Source: Betaproteobacteria bacterium GR16-43 (GTDB lineage Bacteria > Pseudomonadota > Gammaproteobacteria > Burkholderiales > Usitatibacteraceae). Taken from it: a DNA stretch of 64,000 nucleotides. The position numbers and the translations under genes are program-made. The first letter of the stretch is position 1; every line of letters starts with the position of its first letter. This document shows, in pieces, positions 54,102 through 61,710 of this stretch. The DNA lies in assembly GCA_001953215.1 (NCBI GenBank), contig CP019169.1, positions 3,782,001 through 3,846,000 of the forward strand, written 5' to 3'. The notes below the pieces were generated by a model that was given only the letters and a program-made list of their open reading frames with translations, was not told where the DNA came from and did no database searches.

Positions 54102-54761
54102 TTAGTACGGCAGGAAAGTGAGGAAGAAGCGCGAGAGCCAGCCCATGCGCTGCGCCTCGCTGATGGCGCCCTGGCCGCGGTACTCGAGCCTCGCGTCGGC
54201 GATGCGCGCCGAGCTGATGGTGTTGCCCGCCAGGATCCACTTGGGATCGACGATGCCGGAGATGCGCAGCACCTCGACCTGGCGATTGAGGCCGATCTGC
54301 TTCTCGCCGGAAATGACCATGTTGCCGTTGGGCAGGACTTCGAGGACGGTGGCGGTGATGGTGCCCGTGAAGAGGTTGTCGGAGGCGGTCTCGCCCTTGC
54401 CGTCGTACTTGTTCGAGCTGTCGGCCTGGAGGCCCGCGCCCTGCATGAACTTGCCCGGGATGCCCTGCACCAGCGGAACCGAGAGCGCGGCGGCGCCGGT
54501 CTTCTCGATGGCCGAGGTGGACTTCTGGCTCGCGGTGAGCTTTTCGGAGATGGCGATGGTGATCGTGTCGCCGGGCATGCGCGCGCGCACGTCCTCGAAG
54601 ATCGGCCGCGACGCGGTGGTCCAGATGCCGCCGCGCGTGGCCGCGGGCAGCGGGGCCGGCGTGGGACGCAGCGTGGTGGGTTCGACCACCGGCACGGACG
54701 GATTCACGATTCCGCAACCCGTGACGATAACTGCCGATAGCAGGAGGAGAGCGTTCTTCAT
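54102..54761 (-). CDS. flgH: Flagellar L-ring lipoprotein FlgH
   Basis: 219 aa. Lipoprotein signal with lipobox IVTGC (Cys16), so it is anchored in the outer membrane. Family landmarks: [60 protein letters not shown]. It forms the L ring. The ATG overlaps the flgG stop by four bases, and flgI starts 14 bases after its own stop. Confidence 0.97.
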   Translation of the reverse strand: MKNALLLLSAVIVTGCGIVNPSVPVVEPTTLRPTPAPLPAATRGGIWTTASRPIFEDVRARMPGDTITIAISEKLTASQKSTSAIEKTGAAALSVPLVQGIPGKFMQGAGLQADSSNKYDGKGETASDNLFTGTITATVLEVLPNGNMVISGEKQIGLNRQVEVLRISGIVDPKWILAGNTISSARIADARLEYRGQGAISEAQRMGWLSRFFLTFLPY

Positions 54762-55540
54762 AGTTGCGCGAGCTTCTGGAGCATCTGGTCGGAGACGGTG
54801 ACGGCCTTCGAGTTGATCTCGTAGGCGCGCTGCGTCTGGATCATGGAGACGAGTTCCTCGACCACGTTCACGTTCGAGGTCTCGACGTAGCCCTGGTTCA
54901 GCACGCCGAGCCCGTTGGTGCCGGGTGCGGACGCGGTCGGCGAGCCCGAGGCGACGGTCTCCACGTAGAGGTTCTGGCCGCGCGACTCGAGGCCCGCGGG
55001 ATTCGTGAACGAGGCGACTTGTACTTGCCCCAGCGTGGCGGGCGCGGTCTGGCCGGAGACCGTCGCGGTCACCGTGCCGTCCTGGCCGATGTTCACCGAC
55101 AGCGCGTTGGCCGGGATCGTGATCGCGGGCGAGAGCGGATTGCCGTTGGAATTCACCATCTGGCCGTTCTGGTCGACGTGAAAGTTGCCGTCGCGCGAGT
55201 AGGCCGTGGTGCCGTCCGGAAGCTGGATCTGGAAGAAGCCCTGGCCCGCGATCGCGAGGTCCATCGGGTTGCCCGTCTGCTGCAGGTTGCCCTGCGTGTG
55301 GATGCGCGCGGCCGCCACGGGACGCACGCCGGTGCCGACCTGCAGGCCCGTGGGCGAGTTGGTCTGCGACGACGTGGGCGAGCCCGGCGTCTTCATGTTC
55401 TGGTAGAGCAGGTCCTCGAACACCGCGCGCGAACGCTTGAAGCCGTTCGTGCTCACGTTGGCGAGGTTGTTGGAGATGACGTCGAGCTGCGTTTGCTGCG
55501 CGTCGAGGCCGGTCTTTGCAATCCAGAGTGATCTGATCAT
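54758..55540 (-). CDS. flgG: Flagellar distal rod protein FlgG
   Basis: 260 aa, the canonical length. N-terminal [20 protein letters not shown] and [21 protein letters not shown]-terminal [20 protein letters not shown] and [19 protein letters not shown]. It forms the distal rod. It is separated from flgF by 168 bp holding hairpin element F, whereas these two genes are usually close together. Confidence 0.97.
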   Translation of the reverse strand: MIRSLWIAKTGLDAQQTQLDVISNNLANVSTNGFKRSRAVFEDLLYQNMKTPGSPTSSQTNSPTGLQVGTGVRPVAAARIHTQGNLQQTGNPMDLAIAGQGFFQIQLPDGTTAYSRDGNFHVDQNGQMVNSNGNPLSPAITIPANALSVNIGQDGTVTATVSGQTAPATLGQVQVASFTNPAGLESRGQNLYVETVASGSPTASAPGTNGLGVLNQGYVETSNVNVVEELVSMIQTQRAYEINSKAVTVSDQMLQKLAQL

Positions 55541-55566
55541 TTCGCGCCCTCCGGGCGTACTACTTC

Positions 55567-55695
55567 AAGGTCAAAAGCATGGGACACAGATGAACACAGA
55601 TGAACACAGATAGAAGCAAACTCGGGCAAAACCCAATCGCGGGTTTCACACATGTATTTGGTTTTATCTGTGTTCATCTGTGTTTATCTGTGTCT
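55567..55695. repeat. Intergenic long hairpin element F, inside the flg operon
   Basis: Arms 55582-55613 and 55665-55695 are built from the 10-bp unit GATGAACACA with one G/A difference that stays G-U pairable. The left flank AAGGTCAAAAGC matches the other elements; the right flank lacks the GACTTT copy. The loop contains ACTCGGGCAAAACCCAA, close to the loop of element E. It lies between flgF and flgG, which are transcribed in the same direction. Confidence 0.8.
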
Positions 55696-55708
55696 AAACG
55701 TTTCTTGT

Positions 55709-56449
55709 TCACGCACTCACCGAAAGCAGCTGGGACGCCGCGCGGTCGTTGGCTTGCGCGTTCTCGAGCATCTTCATTTGCAGTTCGAACTGGCGGGCCG
55801 CGCCGATCATCCCGACCATGGCTTCGATGGCGTTCACGTTCGAGCCTTCGAGAGACGCGGGCGTGACGCGCACTTTTTCGTCGGCGGCGGCGGGAGCACC
55901 ATCCTTCGTGCGAAAGAGGCCGTCGTCGCTGCGTACGAGCGTGGCGGGTTCGGGGTTCACGAGCTTCAGCTTGCCCACGATCGCGGTCGCCTTCGGATCG
56001 CCGCGCGGCGCGGCGGCGACGGATCCGTCGTCGGCGATCTCCACGCGGCTGTCCGGCGGGATGGCGATCGGGCCGCCATCCCCGAGAACCGGAAGGCCCG
56101 CGGGCGTGACGAGATTGCCGTCGGGGCCGACTTCGAAGTGTCCCGCGCGCGTGTAGCCCTCGTTGCCGTCGCGGCCCTGCACGGCGATGAAGCCGGGGCC
56201 CGCGATCGAGACGTCGAGCGGACGCCCGGTGTTCGCGACCGGGCCCGGCGAGAAATCGGAACCGACGCCCTTCTCCGCGGCGAACTTGCGCGTCGCGAGG
56301 CCCGTGCCGTCCACGGCGACGGCCTCGGCGGCCGCCTGCATCTGGCGGTAGCCGGGCGTCGAAGCGTTGGCGAGGTTCTGCGCGTGCAATTCCTGGCGGC
56401 GCATGAGCTGCTTCGCCCCCGACATTGCCGTGTAGATGACGCGGTCCAT
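55709..56449 (-). CDS. flgF: Flagellar proximal rod protein FlgF
   Basis: 246 aa. N-terminal MDRVIYTAMSGAKQLMRRQE and LHAQNLANASTPGYRQMQAA; C-terminal GSNVNAIEAMVGMIGAARQF and ELQMKMLENAQANDRAASQL. It forms part of the proximal rod. The central SAGPGFIAVQGRDGNEGYTR region matches FlgF/FlgG proteins. It lies 44 bases after flgE, with a short palindrome between. Confidence 0.96.
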   Translation of the reverse strand: MDRVIYTAMSGAKQLMRRQELHAQNLANASTPGYRQMQAAAEAVAVDGTGLATRKFAAEKGVGSDFSPGPVANTGRPLDVSIAGPGFIAVQGRDGNEGYTRAGHFEVGPDGNLVTPAGLPVLGDGGPIAIPPDSRVEIADDGSVAAAPRGDPKATAIVGKLKLVNPEPATLVRSDDGLFRTKDGAPAAADEKVRVTPASLEGSNVNAIEAMVGMIGAARQFELQMKMLENAQANDRAASQLLSVSA

Positions 56450-56464
56450 TTACCCTCTCCCCGA

Positions 56465-56484
56465 CCCTCCCCCAAGGGGGAGGG
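56465..56484. repeat. Short G/C palindrome between flgE and flgF
   Basis: CCCTCCCCC-AA-GGGGGAGGG, in the context CTCTCCCCGACCCTCCCCC, lies nine bases after the flgE stop in operon direction. It belongs to the same small dispersed repeat type as the in-frame copy in cheA (44301-44318). It could form a stabilising hairpin in the flg mRNA. Confidence 0.65.
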
Positions 56485-56493
56485 AGTCAGTCA

Positions 56494-57714
56494 CTAACGA
56501 AGATTGACGAGCGTCTGCAGGATCGCGTCCTGCGCCTTGATGGTCTGCGCGTTGGCCTGGTAGACGCGCTGCGCGGTGATCATGTCGACGAGCTCGCCGG
56601 TCAAGTCCACGTTGGAGTCCTCGACGGCGCCCGACTGCAGCACGCCGAGGTTGCCGGTCTCGGGCGCGCCCACCAGCGGCTGGCCCGAGGCGGACGTCTC
56701 GGCGAACAGGTTTCCGCCCAGCGGCTGCAGGCCGGTGGGCGCGCTGAAGTTCGCGAGCACGATCTGGCCCTGCGCGCGCGTCTGCCCGTTGGAATAGCGG
56801 CCCAGGATCGTCCCGTCCTGGCTCACGTTGAACCCCGTGAGGCGCCCGGACGAGTAGCCGTCCTGCGTGATCTGGTTCACGCCGAAGACCGAACCGAACT
56901 GCGTGACGTCGGAGAAGTCGAGGTCGACGTCGAGCGGCGCGGCGGCCCCGTTGGTGAGGGGGATGGAAGCCGTGAACGGCAGCGTGGTCGCCGTGGTGTC
57001 GATCGCGCCGTTGGTCTGGAACGTGAGCGTGCCGAGCGCGGCCGCGCCGAGCTGGGCGCCGTCGGCCGAGCCGTAGACGTCCCACGTGTTGGCCGCGGTC
57101 TTCACGTAGTAAGTGGTGAGCGTGTGCGCGTTTCCGAGAGAATCGAAGGTGGTGAGCGATGTCGCGTGGTTGTAGGTCGTCGCATCGGTCGGATCGAACG
57201 CGCCGGCGATCACGGGTTGGCGCGAATCGAGGTTCAGCGTGAGCGCGGCTTGCGTGGACGGGTTCGGCGTGAGGTCGGCGTTGGAGACCTGCAGCTCCAC
57301 GGGCGTGGAGGTCACGACCTGGCCCGCGGCATCGACGCCGTAGCCGGTGAGCTTGGCGTTCTGCGCGTTGACGATGTAGCCGTCCTTGTCGAGGTTGAAC
57401 TGGCCGTTCCTCGAATAGACCGTGGTCCCGTTCTGCGACATGCGGTAGAAGCCGTTGCCGTTGATCGCCATGTCGAGCGGGTTGGTGGTGACCGTGATGT
57501 TGCCCTGGCCGAAGTTCTGGCGGACCGAAGCCACGGACACGCCGATGCCGGCCGATCCGCCCGCGGTGCCGGCGACCTGGTTCGCGTAGACGTCGGCGAA
57601 GAGCGTCTCGCCGCCCTTGAAGCCGACGGTGCTCGCGTTGGCGATGTTGTTGCCGATCACGTCGAGGTTCCTCGACGCGGCGTTCAATCCGGAAAGTCCT
57701 TGCTGGAATCCCAT
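56494..57714 (-). CDS. flgE: Flagellar hook protein FlgE
   Basis: 406 aa. ATG at 57714 follows AGGAGCCACGC. N-terminal GFQQGLSGLNAASRNLDVIG and NNIANASTVGFKGGETLFAD; central FlgE D2 domain (SLTTFDSLGNAHTLTTYYVK); C-terminal AVEDSNVDLTGELVDMITAQ and RVYQANAQTIKAQDAILQTL. It polymerises into the hook. It starts 14 bases after the flgD stop. Confidence 0.97.
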   Translation of the reverse strand: MGFQQGLSGLNAASRNLDVIGNNIANASTVGFKGGETLFADVYANQVAGTAGGSAGIGVSVASVRQNFGQGNITVTTNPLDMAINGNGFYRMSQNGTTVYSRNGQFNLDKDGYIVNAQNAKLTGYGVDAAGQVVTSTPVELQVSNADLTPNPSTQAALTLNLDSRQPVIAGAFDPTDATTYNHATSLTTFDSLGNAHTLTTYYVKTAANTWDVYGSADGAQLGAAALGTLTFQTNGAIDTTATTLPFTASIPLTNGAAAPLDVDLDFSDVTQFGSVFGVNQITQDGYSSGRLTGFNVSQDGTILGRYSNGQTRAQGQIVLANFSAPTGLQPLGGNLFAETSASGQPLVGAPETGNLGVLQSGAVEDSNVDLTGELVDMITAQRVYQANAQTIKAQDAILQTLVNLR

Positions 57715-57728
57715 GCGTGGCTCCTGGT

Positions 57729-58391
57729 CTAGCGAATGCGAAGTACGTCGGTGAGGGGAGCTTCGCCCAGGCCCGCGAGGGTGAGCATGAAGCCGGAATT
57801 GGTGCGGGTGAGCGCGGTCACGTTGGCGCGCTCGAGCGTGGTGGCGGCCGACGCGGCTCCGTTGGCGGTGGCCACGGCCTCGAAGGTGTAGCGACCGGCG
57901 GGCATGGCCTTGCCGGAGTCGTCCTTGCCGTCCCACTCGAAATCGGCGATCCCGGCTTCCTGCTTGCCGAGCTCGATGCGGCGAACGACGGCGCCGGCGG
58001 CGTCCTTCACGACCACGCCCACTTGATCGGCGCGCGTGTTCAACGAAACGGAGCCGCGCGACGCGCCGCTCGCGTCGAGCGCGAGCACGTTGCCCGGCAC
58101 GAGCACTTCCTTGCCGACGAGGCCGGCGGCCTGCATCGATTGGCCCGCCTGCAACTGCACGGCGATCGCGTTGAAGGAATCGTTCAGCTTGTCCAGGCCC
58201 TTCACGGTGTTGATCTGGGCCATCTGCGAGGTGACCTGCGCGTTGTCCATCGGGTTCAGCGGGTCCTGGTTCTTCATCTGCGTGACCAGCAGCGTGAGGA
58301 AGCGGTCCGCGCTCGCATCGTTGGCGTTGACCTGCGCGGCCGGACGCGTGTTGAACGCGGCGTACGGATTGGAGGAGACGGGTTCGGTCAT
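57729..58391 (-). CDS. flgD: Flagellar hook-capping protein FlgD
   Basis: 220 aa. The N-terminal scaffold signature (DRFLTLLVTQMKNQDPLNPM, DNAQVTSQMAQINTVKGLDK) and the FLgD Ig-like/tudor region (RIELGKQEAGIADFEWDGKD, GKAMPAGRYTFEA) are clear. It caps the growing hook and is released later. It follows flgC by 14 bases. Confidence 0.97.
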   Translation of the reverse strand: MTEPVSSNPYAAFNTRPAAQVNANDASADRFLTLLVTQMKNQDPLNPMDNAQVTSQMAQINTVKGLDKLNDSFNAIAVQLQAGQSMQAAGLVGKEVLVPGNVLALDASGASRGSVSLNTRADQVGVVVKDAAGAVVRRIELGKQEAGIADFEWDGKDDSGKAMPAGRYTFEAVATANGAASAATTLERANVTALTRTNSGFMLTLAGLGEAPLTDVLRIR

Positions 58392-58405
58392 GGCGGGTTC
58401 CGGGT

Positions 58406-58810
58406 TCAGGAGCCGAGGGAGAGGGTCTTCTGCAGCAGCTGCTTGGCGGTGTTCGCCACTTCAGCGTTCAACTGGTAGGAGCGCGAGGCCGAGATCATGT
58501 TGACCATCTCCTCGACCGGATCGACGTTCGGCATCGACACGTAGCCGTCGGTGTCGGCCATCGGATGCTTGGGGTCGTGCACCTTGCGCGCGGGCGAGGT
58601 GTCTTCCTTTACTTCCTTCACTTTCACGCCCGCTCCCGCGGTGCCTTCGACCGGCGCCGTCTCGAACAGGACGTGCTTGGCCTTGTACGGTTCGGCGCCC
58701 GGCGCGGCGGCGCTCTCGGCGTTGGCGAGGTTGCTCGCCACGGCGTTCAGGCGCTGGCCCTGGGCGGCGAGGCCCGTGCCGGCGATGCGGAAGGTATCGA
58801 AGAGGGACAT
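58406..58810 (-). CDS. flgC: Flagellar proximal rod protein FlgC
   Basis: 134 aa. N-terminal MSLFDTFRIAGTGLAAQGQR and NAVASNLANAES; the usual VKVKEV segment and C-terminal SMPNVDPVEEMVNMISASRS and YQLNAEVANTAKQLLQKTLS. It starts two bases after the flgB stop. Confidence 0.97.
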   Translation of the reverse strand: MSLFDTFRIAGTGLAAQGQRLNAVASNLANAESAAAPGAEPYKAKHVLFETAPVEGTAGAGVKVKEVKEDTSPARKVHDPKHPMADTDGYVSMPNVDPVEEMVNMISASRSYQLNAEVANTAKQLLQKTLSLGS

Positions 58811-58812
58811 GG

Positions 58813-59211
58813 TCAGCCCGTGATCGCGCTGGTGAGCATGCGGATCTCGGCGTTCAGGTAGCGAAGCGCGGCTTCGTACTTGAGGGCGTTGTCGGCGAAG
58901 CGCGTGCGCTCGCCGTCGAGGTCCACCGTGTTGCCGTCCTGGCTGGGTTGCGTCGATTCGCGCTCGAACATGGCGCCGGTCGAAAGCGCCGGGGCCGGGG
59001 CCGCCAGGTGCTTCGCATTCGTGGCCACGGGCTGCGCGCCCGTGGTGACGGAATCGGCCTCGCGCAGCGCGGTGGCGAAATCGGTATCGCGCGCCTTGTA
59101 GCCGGGCGTGTCGACGTTGGCGATGTTCGAAGCGAGCGCGGCCTGGCGCGCCGAACGCGCGAGCAGCGCCTTCGACTGGAACTCCATTGCGTCACCGAGC
59201 TTCGAGAACAT
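58813..59211 (-). CDS. flgB: Flagellar proximal rod protein FlgB
   Basis: 132 aa. ATG at 59211 is preceded by AAAGGAAGCGAC, deciding the start. N-terminal MFSKLGDAMEFQSKALLARS and ASNIANVDTPGYKARDTDFA; the NTVDLDGERTRFADNALKYE motif is near the C-terminus. It is the first gene of the flgB-flgJ operon and is divergent from flgA. Confidence 0.97.
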   Translation of the reverse strand: MFSKLGDAMEFQSKALLARSARQAALASNIANVDTPGYKARDTDFATALREADSVTTGAQPVATNAKHLAAPAPALSTGAMFERESTQPSQDGNTVDLDGERTRFADNALKYEAALRYLNAEIRMLTSAITG

Positions 59212-59220
59212 GTCGCTTCC

Positions 59221-59290
59221 TTTATTGAGGCTTGGGGGCCGGACCCCAAAACGCGGGGCCAGACCCTTGGGCCGATGGGAAACGATTCTC
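59221..59290. repeat. Degenerate GGGGTCAGACCCC-like palindromes between flgB and flgA
   Basis: GGGGGCCGGACCCC and GCGGGGCCAGACCC follow each other in the 173-bp flgB-flgA divergent gap. Both resemble the core palindrome in hairpin elements A-D. The gap shows no sigma-28 site and no clear sigma-54 site, so the promoters of flgB and flgA remain unassigned. Confidence 0.4.
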
Positions 59291-59384
59291 CGCAACCTTG
59301 AGTGGGCCGATCCCGGGAAAAGGCCGGGATTGGGGGGCCTGTTCGGGCCATCCGGCCCCGGGCGCGCGCGTAGATTGGCCTTCC

Positions 59385-60071
59385 ATGAAACGACGTTCGA
59401 TCCTTCTTTATGCGGTCCTGGCCGCCCTGCCCGCCGGGGTTTCGGCGGCAAGTCCCGCGGCCCAGGCGGCCGAAGCGGCCCAGGCCTTCCTCGACCGGGA
59501 AATCGCCAACCTGCCCGGCCGGGTGGACATCACCGTGGGCGAGGTGGACCCCCGCCTCACGCTGGCGCCCTGCGACCGGATCGAGCCGTTCCTGCCGACC
59601 GGCGCCCGGCTCTGGGGCAAGGGATTCCTCGGGCTCAAGTGCGCCACGGGTGCGGCCTGGCGGGTGACCATTCCGGTCGACGTCCGGGTCTATGCCTCGG
59701 TGCCGGTGGCCAATCGGGCGCTCCGCGCGGGCGAGCCGGTGGGCCTGCAGGACGTCGAAACGAAGGAAATCGAGGTTTCGGCTCATGCGCCGGGCCTTTT
59801 GGCCGATATCCGTGCTGCGGAGGGGCGTGTCCTCGCCCGCCCCGTGGCTGCAGGCGCCCCGATCCGGGCCGACCAGTTCAAGAACCCGGTGGCCATCGCG
59901 GCCGGGGATCCGGTGCGCGTGGTCCTGACCGGCCGCGGCTTCGATATCAGCCTCGACGGCAAGGCCCTCTCGGCTGGCGCCGTGGGCGACAACCTCCGGG
60001 TGCAGCTCGGAACCGGGCGGACCGTGGGGGGCATCCTCCGGACCGGCCGCGTGGTCGAGGTACCCCTCTAA
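59385..60071 (+). CDS. flgA: Flagellar P-ring assembly chaperone FlgA
   Basis: 228 aa. Signal peptide (MKRRSILLYAVLAALPAGVS). The SAF-type C-terminal domain (VPVANRALRAGEPVGLQDVE, GRVLARPVAAGAPIRADQFK, LRVQLGTGRTVGGILRTGRV) is typical. It is periplasmic and helps FlgI form the P ring. ATG at 59385 has a poor ribosome site; earlier in-frame ATGs would put the signal peptide inside the protein. It is divergent from flgB. Confidence 0.94.
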   Translation: MKRRSILLYAVLAALPAGVSAASPAAQAAEAAQAFLDREIANLPGRVDITVGEVDPRLTLAPCDRIEPFLPTGARLWGKGFLGLKCATGAAWRVTIPVDVRVYASVPVANRALRAGEPVGLQDVETKEIEVSAHAPGLLADIRAAEGRVLARPVAAGAPIRADQFKNPVAIAAGDPVRVVLTGRGFDISLDGKALSAGAVGDNLRVQLGTGRTVGGILRTGRVVEVPL

Positions 60072-60089
60072 AAAACCCGAAAAAAATCC

Positions 60090-60116
60090 TCAAGTCCGCC
60101 CGAAAGCGTCCGATAA
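60090..60116 (+). promoter_or_regulatory. Sigma-28 promoter of flgMN
   Basis: TCAAGT starts at 60090, the spacer after TCAA is exactly 15 bases, and the -10 is TCCGATAA (60109-60116), one mismatch from GCCGATAA. The flgM ATG is 32 bases downstream. It lies between flgA and flgM. Confidence 0.82.
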
Positions 60117-60147
60117 CCCTCCACAGGAATCCCAGGAGAGTCTAAAA

Positions 60148-60417
60148 ATGAAGATCAATGGCACCCCCCACCCGCTGCCCCTCGACCCTGCGTCGGGCAA
60201 GGCACGCGGCGCGAAGGACACTTCGCAATCCAGCTCGGTGACCGGCGTCGCGAACCAGTTCTCCGCGCTCGAAACCCAACTCGGCGACCCCGGGCTGGAC
60301 AGCGCGAAGATCGAGTCGCTGAAGACCGCGATCCGCGAAGGCCGTTTCCACGTCAACGCGGAAGCCGTCGCCGACAAGCTGATCGAAAGCGCCCGCGAAC
60401 TCGCCGGCCGCAAGTAA
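60148..60417 (+). CDS. flgM: Anti-sigma-28 factor FlgM
   Basis: 89 aa. N-terminal disordered half (MKINGTPHPLPLDPASGKAR) and C-terminal sigma-binding helices (DSAKIESLKTAIREGRFHVN, AEAVADKLIESARELAG). It holds FliA inactive until hook completion, when FlgM is exported. AGGAGAG precedes the ATG. The sigma-28 promoter upstream forms the usual feedback loop. Confidence 0.96.
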   Translation: MKINGTPHPLPLDPASGKARGAKDTSQSSSVTGVANQFSALETQLGDPGLDSAKIESLKTAIREGRFHVNAEAVADKLIESARELAGRK

Positions 60418-60926
60418 TGGAAGCCGCCGTGCCCGGAATCGCCCACGACTTCTGCGAGGCGCTCGCCGCCGAGTACTTCGAAGTCGCGGCGTTCGTCGAG
60501 CTGCTGGAAGTCGAGCAGCGCGCGATCCAGGACGGCCAGGTCGAAAAACTCGAGGCCCTCCAGCCCGAGAAGCAGGTGCGCGTCGTTTCGCTCACCGCTT
60601 TCGCCCGCAAGCGCAGCCGCATGCTGCTCGAGATGGGCTACCGCACCGGCACTCGCGGCATCGCCGCCCTCGCCGCGGACTTCCCCGCCGAACAGGCGCG
60701 GATGCTTCGCACGTGGCAGACCCTCGAATCCAAGGTCTGGGAAGCGAACCACCTCTCGCGCCTCAACGCCCACCTCTGCACCACGCACCTGCTGCATTTC
60801 CAGGCGCGGTTGATCGCCCTCACGTCGGCCGCCGCGTCGAACGGCGGCACGCAGTCGTCCGGTGTCTATGGTGAAGACGGCGCGGTGGCGCTGTCGAATA
60901 CCACTCGAGCGCTGGCTCAGGCGTAA
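60417..60926 (+). CDS. flgN: Flagellar export chaperone FlgN
   Basis: 169 aa, mostly helical and acidic at the N-terminus (FCEALAAEYFEVAAFVELLE). It overlaps flgM by one base (TAATG). FlgN escorts FlgK and FlgL to the export gate. The family is poorly conserved; the assignment rests on position, size and helical character. Confidence 0.88.
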   Translation: MEAAVPGIAHDFCEALAAEYFEVAAFVELLEVEQRAIQDGQVEKLEALQPEKQVRVVSLTAFARKRSRMLLEMGYRTGTRGIAALAADFPAEQARMLRTWQTLESKVWEANHLSRLNAHLCTTHLLHFQARLIALTSAAASNGGTQSSGVYGEDGAVALSNTTRALAQA

Positions 60927-60935
60927 TCGCTACCG

Positions 60936-61040
60936 CAGGTCGTGATGCCCGTCCCCGGAGGAGCAGGGGGTGGGTAGGACCTTTTTTTGTTCTTCGCAGA
61001 CCGTGATGCCCCACGCGGAGGAGCAGGGGGTGGGTAGGGC
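60936..61040 (+). repeat. Tandem ~60-bp direct repeat upstream of the MITE-like element
   Basis: GCAG-N2-CGTGATGCCC followed by GGAGGAGCAGGGGGTGGGTA occurs twice, about 60 bases apart (60941 and 61002 for CGTGATGCC), each ending in a run of T (CTTTTTTTG and CTTTTTTCG). The second copy runs into the left end of the MITE-like element at 61025. The first T run lies 55 bases after flgN and may weakly terminate flgMN. Confidence 0.6.
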
Positions 61041-61202
61041 TTTTTTCGTCGGCGGGTCACGTTCCAAGGCTTGAAGGCTGGAGGGGTAGTGCGGAGTAGG
61101 TCCTGCGAAGAGTGTCGGCGGGAAGTGTCACCGCACGCTGCCTCAACGATCATGGCGGCCACCGAGTGGCCCCGCCGAGAAAAGAAGCCCTACCCACCCC
61201 CT
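61025..61202 (+). mobile_element. MITE-like element, copy 1 (178 bp)
   Basis: Terminal inverted repeats of about 36 bp begin with AGGGGGTGGGTAGGGCTT. The left 54 bases and the right 58 bases are almost identical to the inverted copy at 61443-61620, while the central 65 bases have diverged. It holds no open reading frame with any protein signature. The flanks GCGGAGGAG and CTCCTCCGC extend the inverted symmetry. Confidence 0.6.
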
Positions 61203-61442
61203 CTCCTCCGCAATCGCGTGCCTCTCGGCCCGCGTGGGGCATTCACGTTTGCACACAGCCTCTGCGGTTTGCTGACTCACGAGCGCCGGACGCAGACCAA
61301 TCGGGCGAACCCTGTCCCTCGGTGTGAGTGGCGGAATGCGTCGATCGTCGCTCATCGTTAATCAGTCGTTGCTCATACAAAACGACGATCCACGCACATC
61401 GGTAGCCCATGCGAACCAGGAGGTTCGCTCCCGAGGGAGGAC
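61203..61442. other. Non-coding spacer between the two MITE-like copies
   Basis: This 240-bp stretch shows no gene, promoter or strong hairpin that I can support. Short open frames here lack ribosome sites and protein signatures. Confidence 0.5.
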
Positions 61443-61620
61443 AGGGGGTGGGTAGGGCTTCTTTTCTCGGCGGGGCCACTCGGTCGCCGCCATGATCATC
61501 GCGGCGAAGCGCTGAGCAATTCCCACTCCACGCTCTTCACAGGACCCACCCCGCCGTATTCCTCCCGCCTTCAAGCCTTGGAACGTGACCCGCCGACGAA
61601 AAAAGCCCTACCCACCCCCT
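61443..61620 (-). mobile_element. MITE-like element, copy 2, inverted (178 bp)
   Basis: It has exactly the same length as copy 1 and lies in opposite orientation. The reverse complement begins with the same 54 bases and ends with the same terminal AAGCCCTACCCACCCCCT. Both copies together form a near-600-bp inverted arrangement between flgN and the response regulator gene, both of which end towards it. Confidence 0.6.
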
Positions 61621-61653
61621 CGTCGTCCCGAGGGTAGCCACCAATGTTGATCG

Positions 61654-61682
61654 CTGGATTCCCGCCTACGCGGAAATGACGG
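61654..61682. repeat. Degenerate REP-like sequence
   Basis: CTGGATTCCCGCCTACGCGG followed by AAATGACGG resembles the common intergenic 'ggattcccgc..gcgggaatgac' repeat, and the palindrome at 24594-24613. It lies 29 bases before the response regulator stop. Confidence 0.45.
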
Positions 61683-61710
61683 AACTGCTGCGGGAGTGAC
61701 GTGACGGAGA

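Noticed and set aside
59300-59384. Sigma-54 promoter for flgA or flgB (TGGCCCGAACAGGC-like sequence on the minus strand)
   Set aside because: The GG and GC elements do not match TGGCAC-N5-TTGC well enough, and the element is far from the flgB start.
60957-61040. G-rich repeats (GGGGGTGGGTAGGG) as a G-quadruplex switch
   Set aside because: Each copy has only three clear G runs of three or more, so a four-stranded fold is not well supported; the terminal-repeat explanation fits better.
61243-61479. Short open frames in the MITE-like region as small genes
   Set aside because: They follow the repeat sequence, differ between the copies, lack ribosome sites and encode no recognisable segment.
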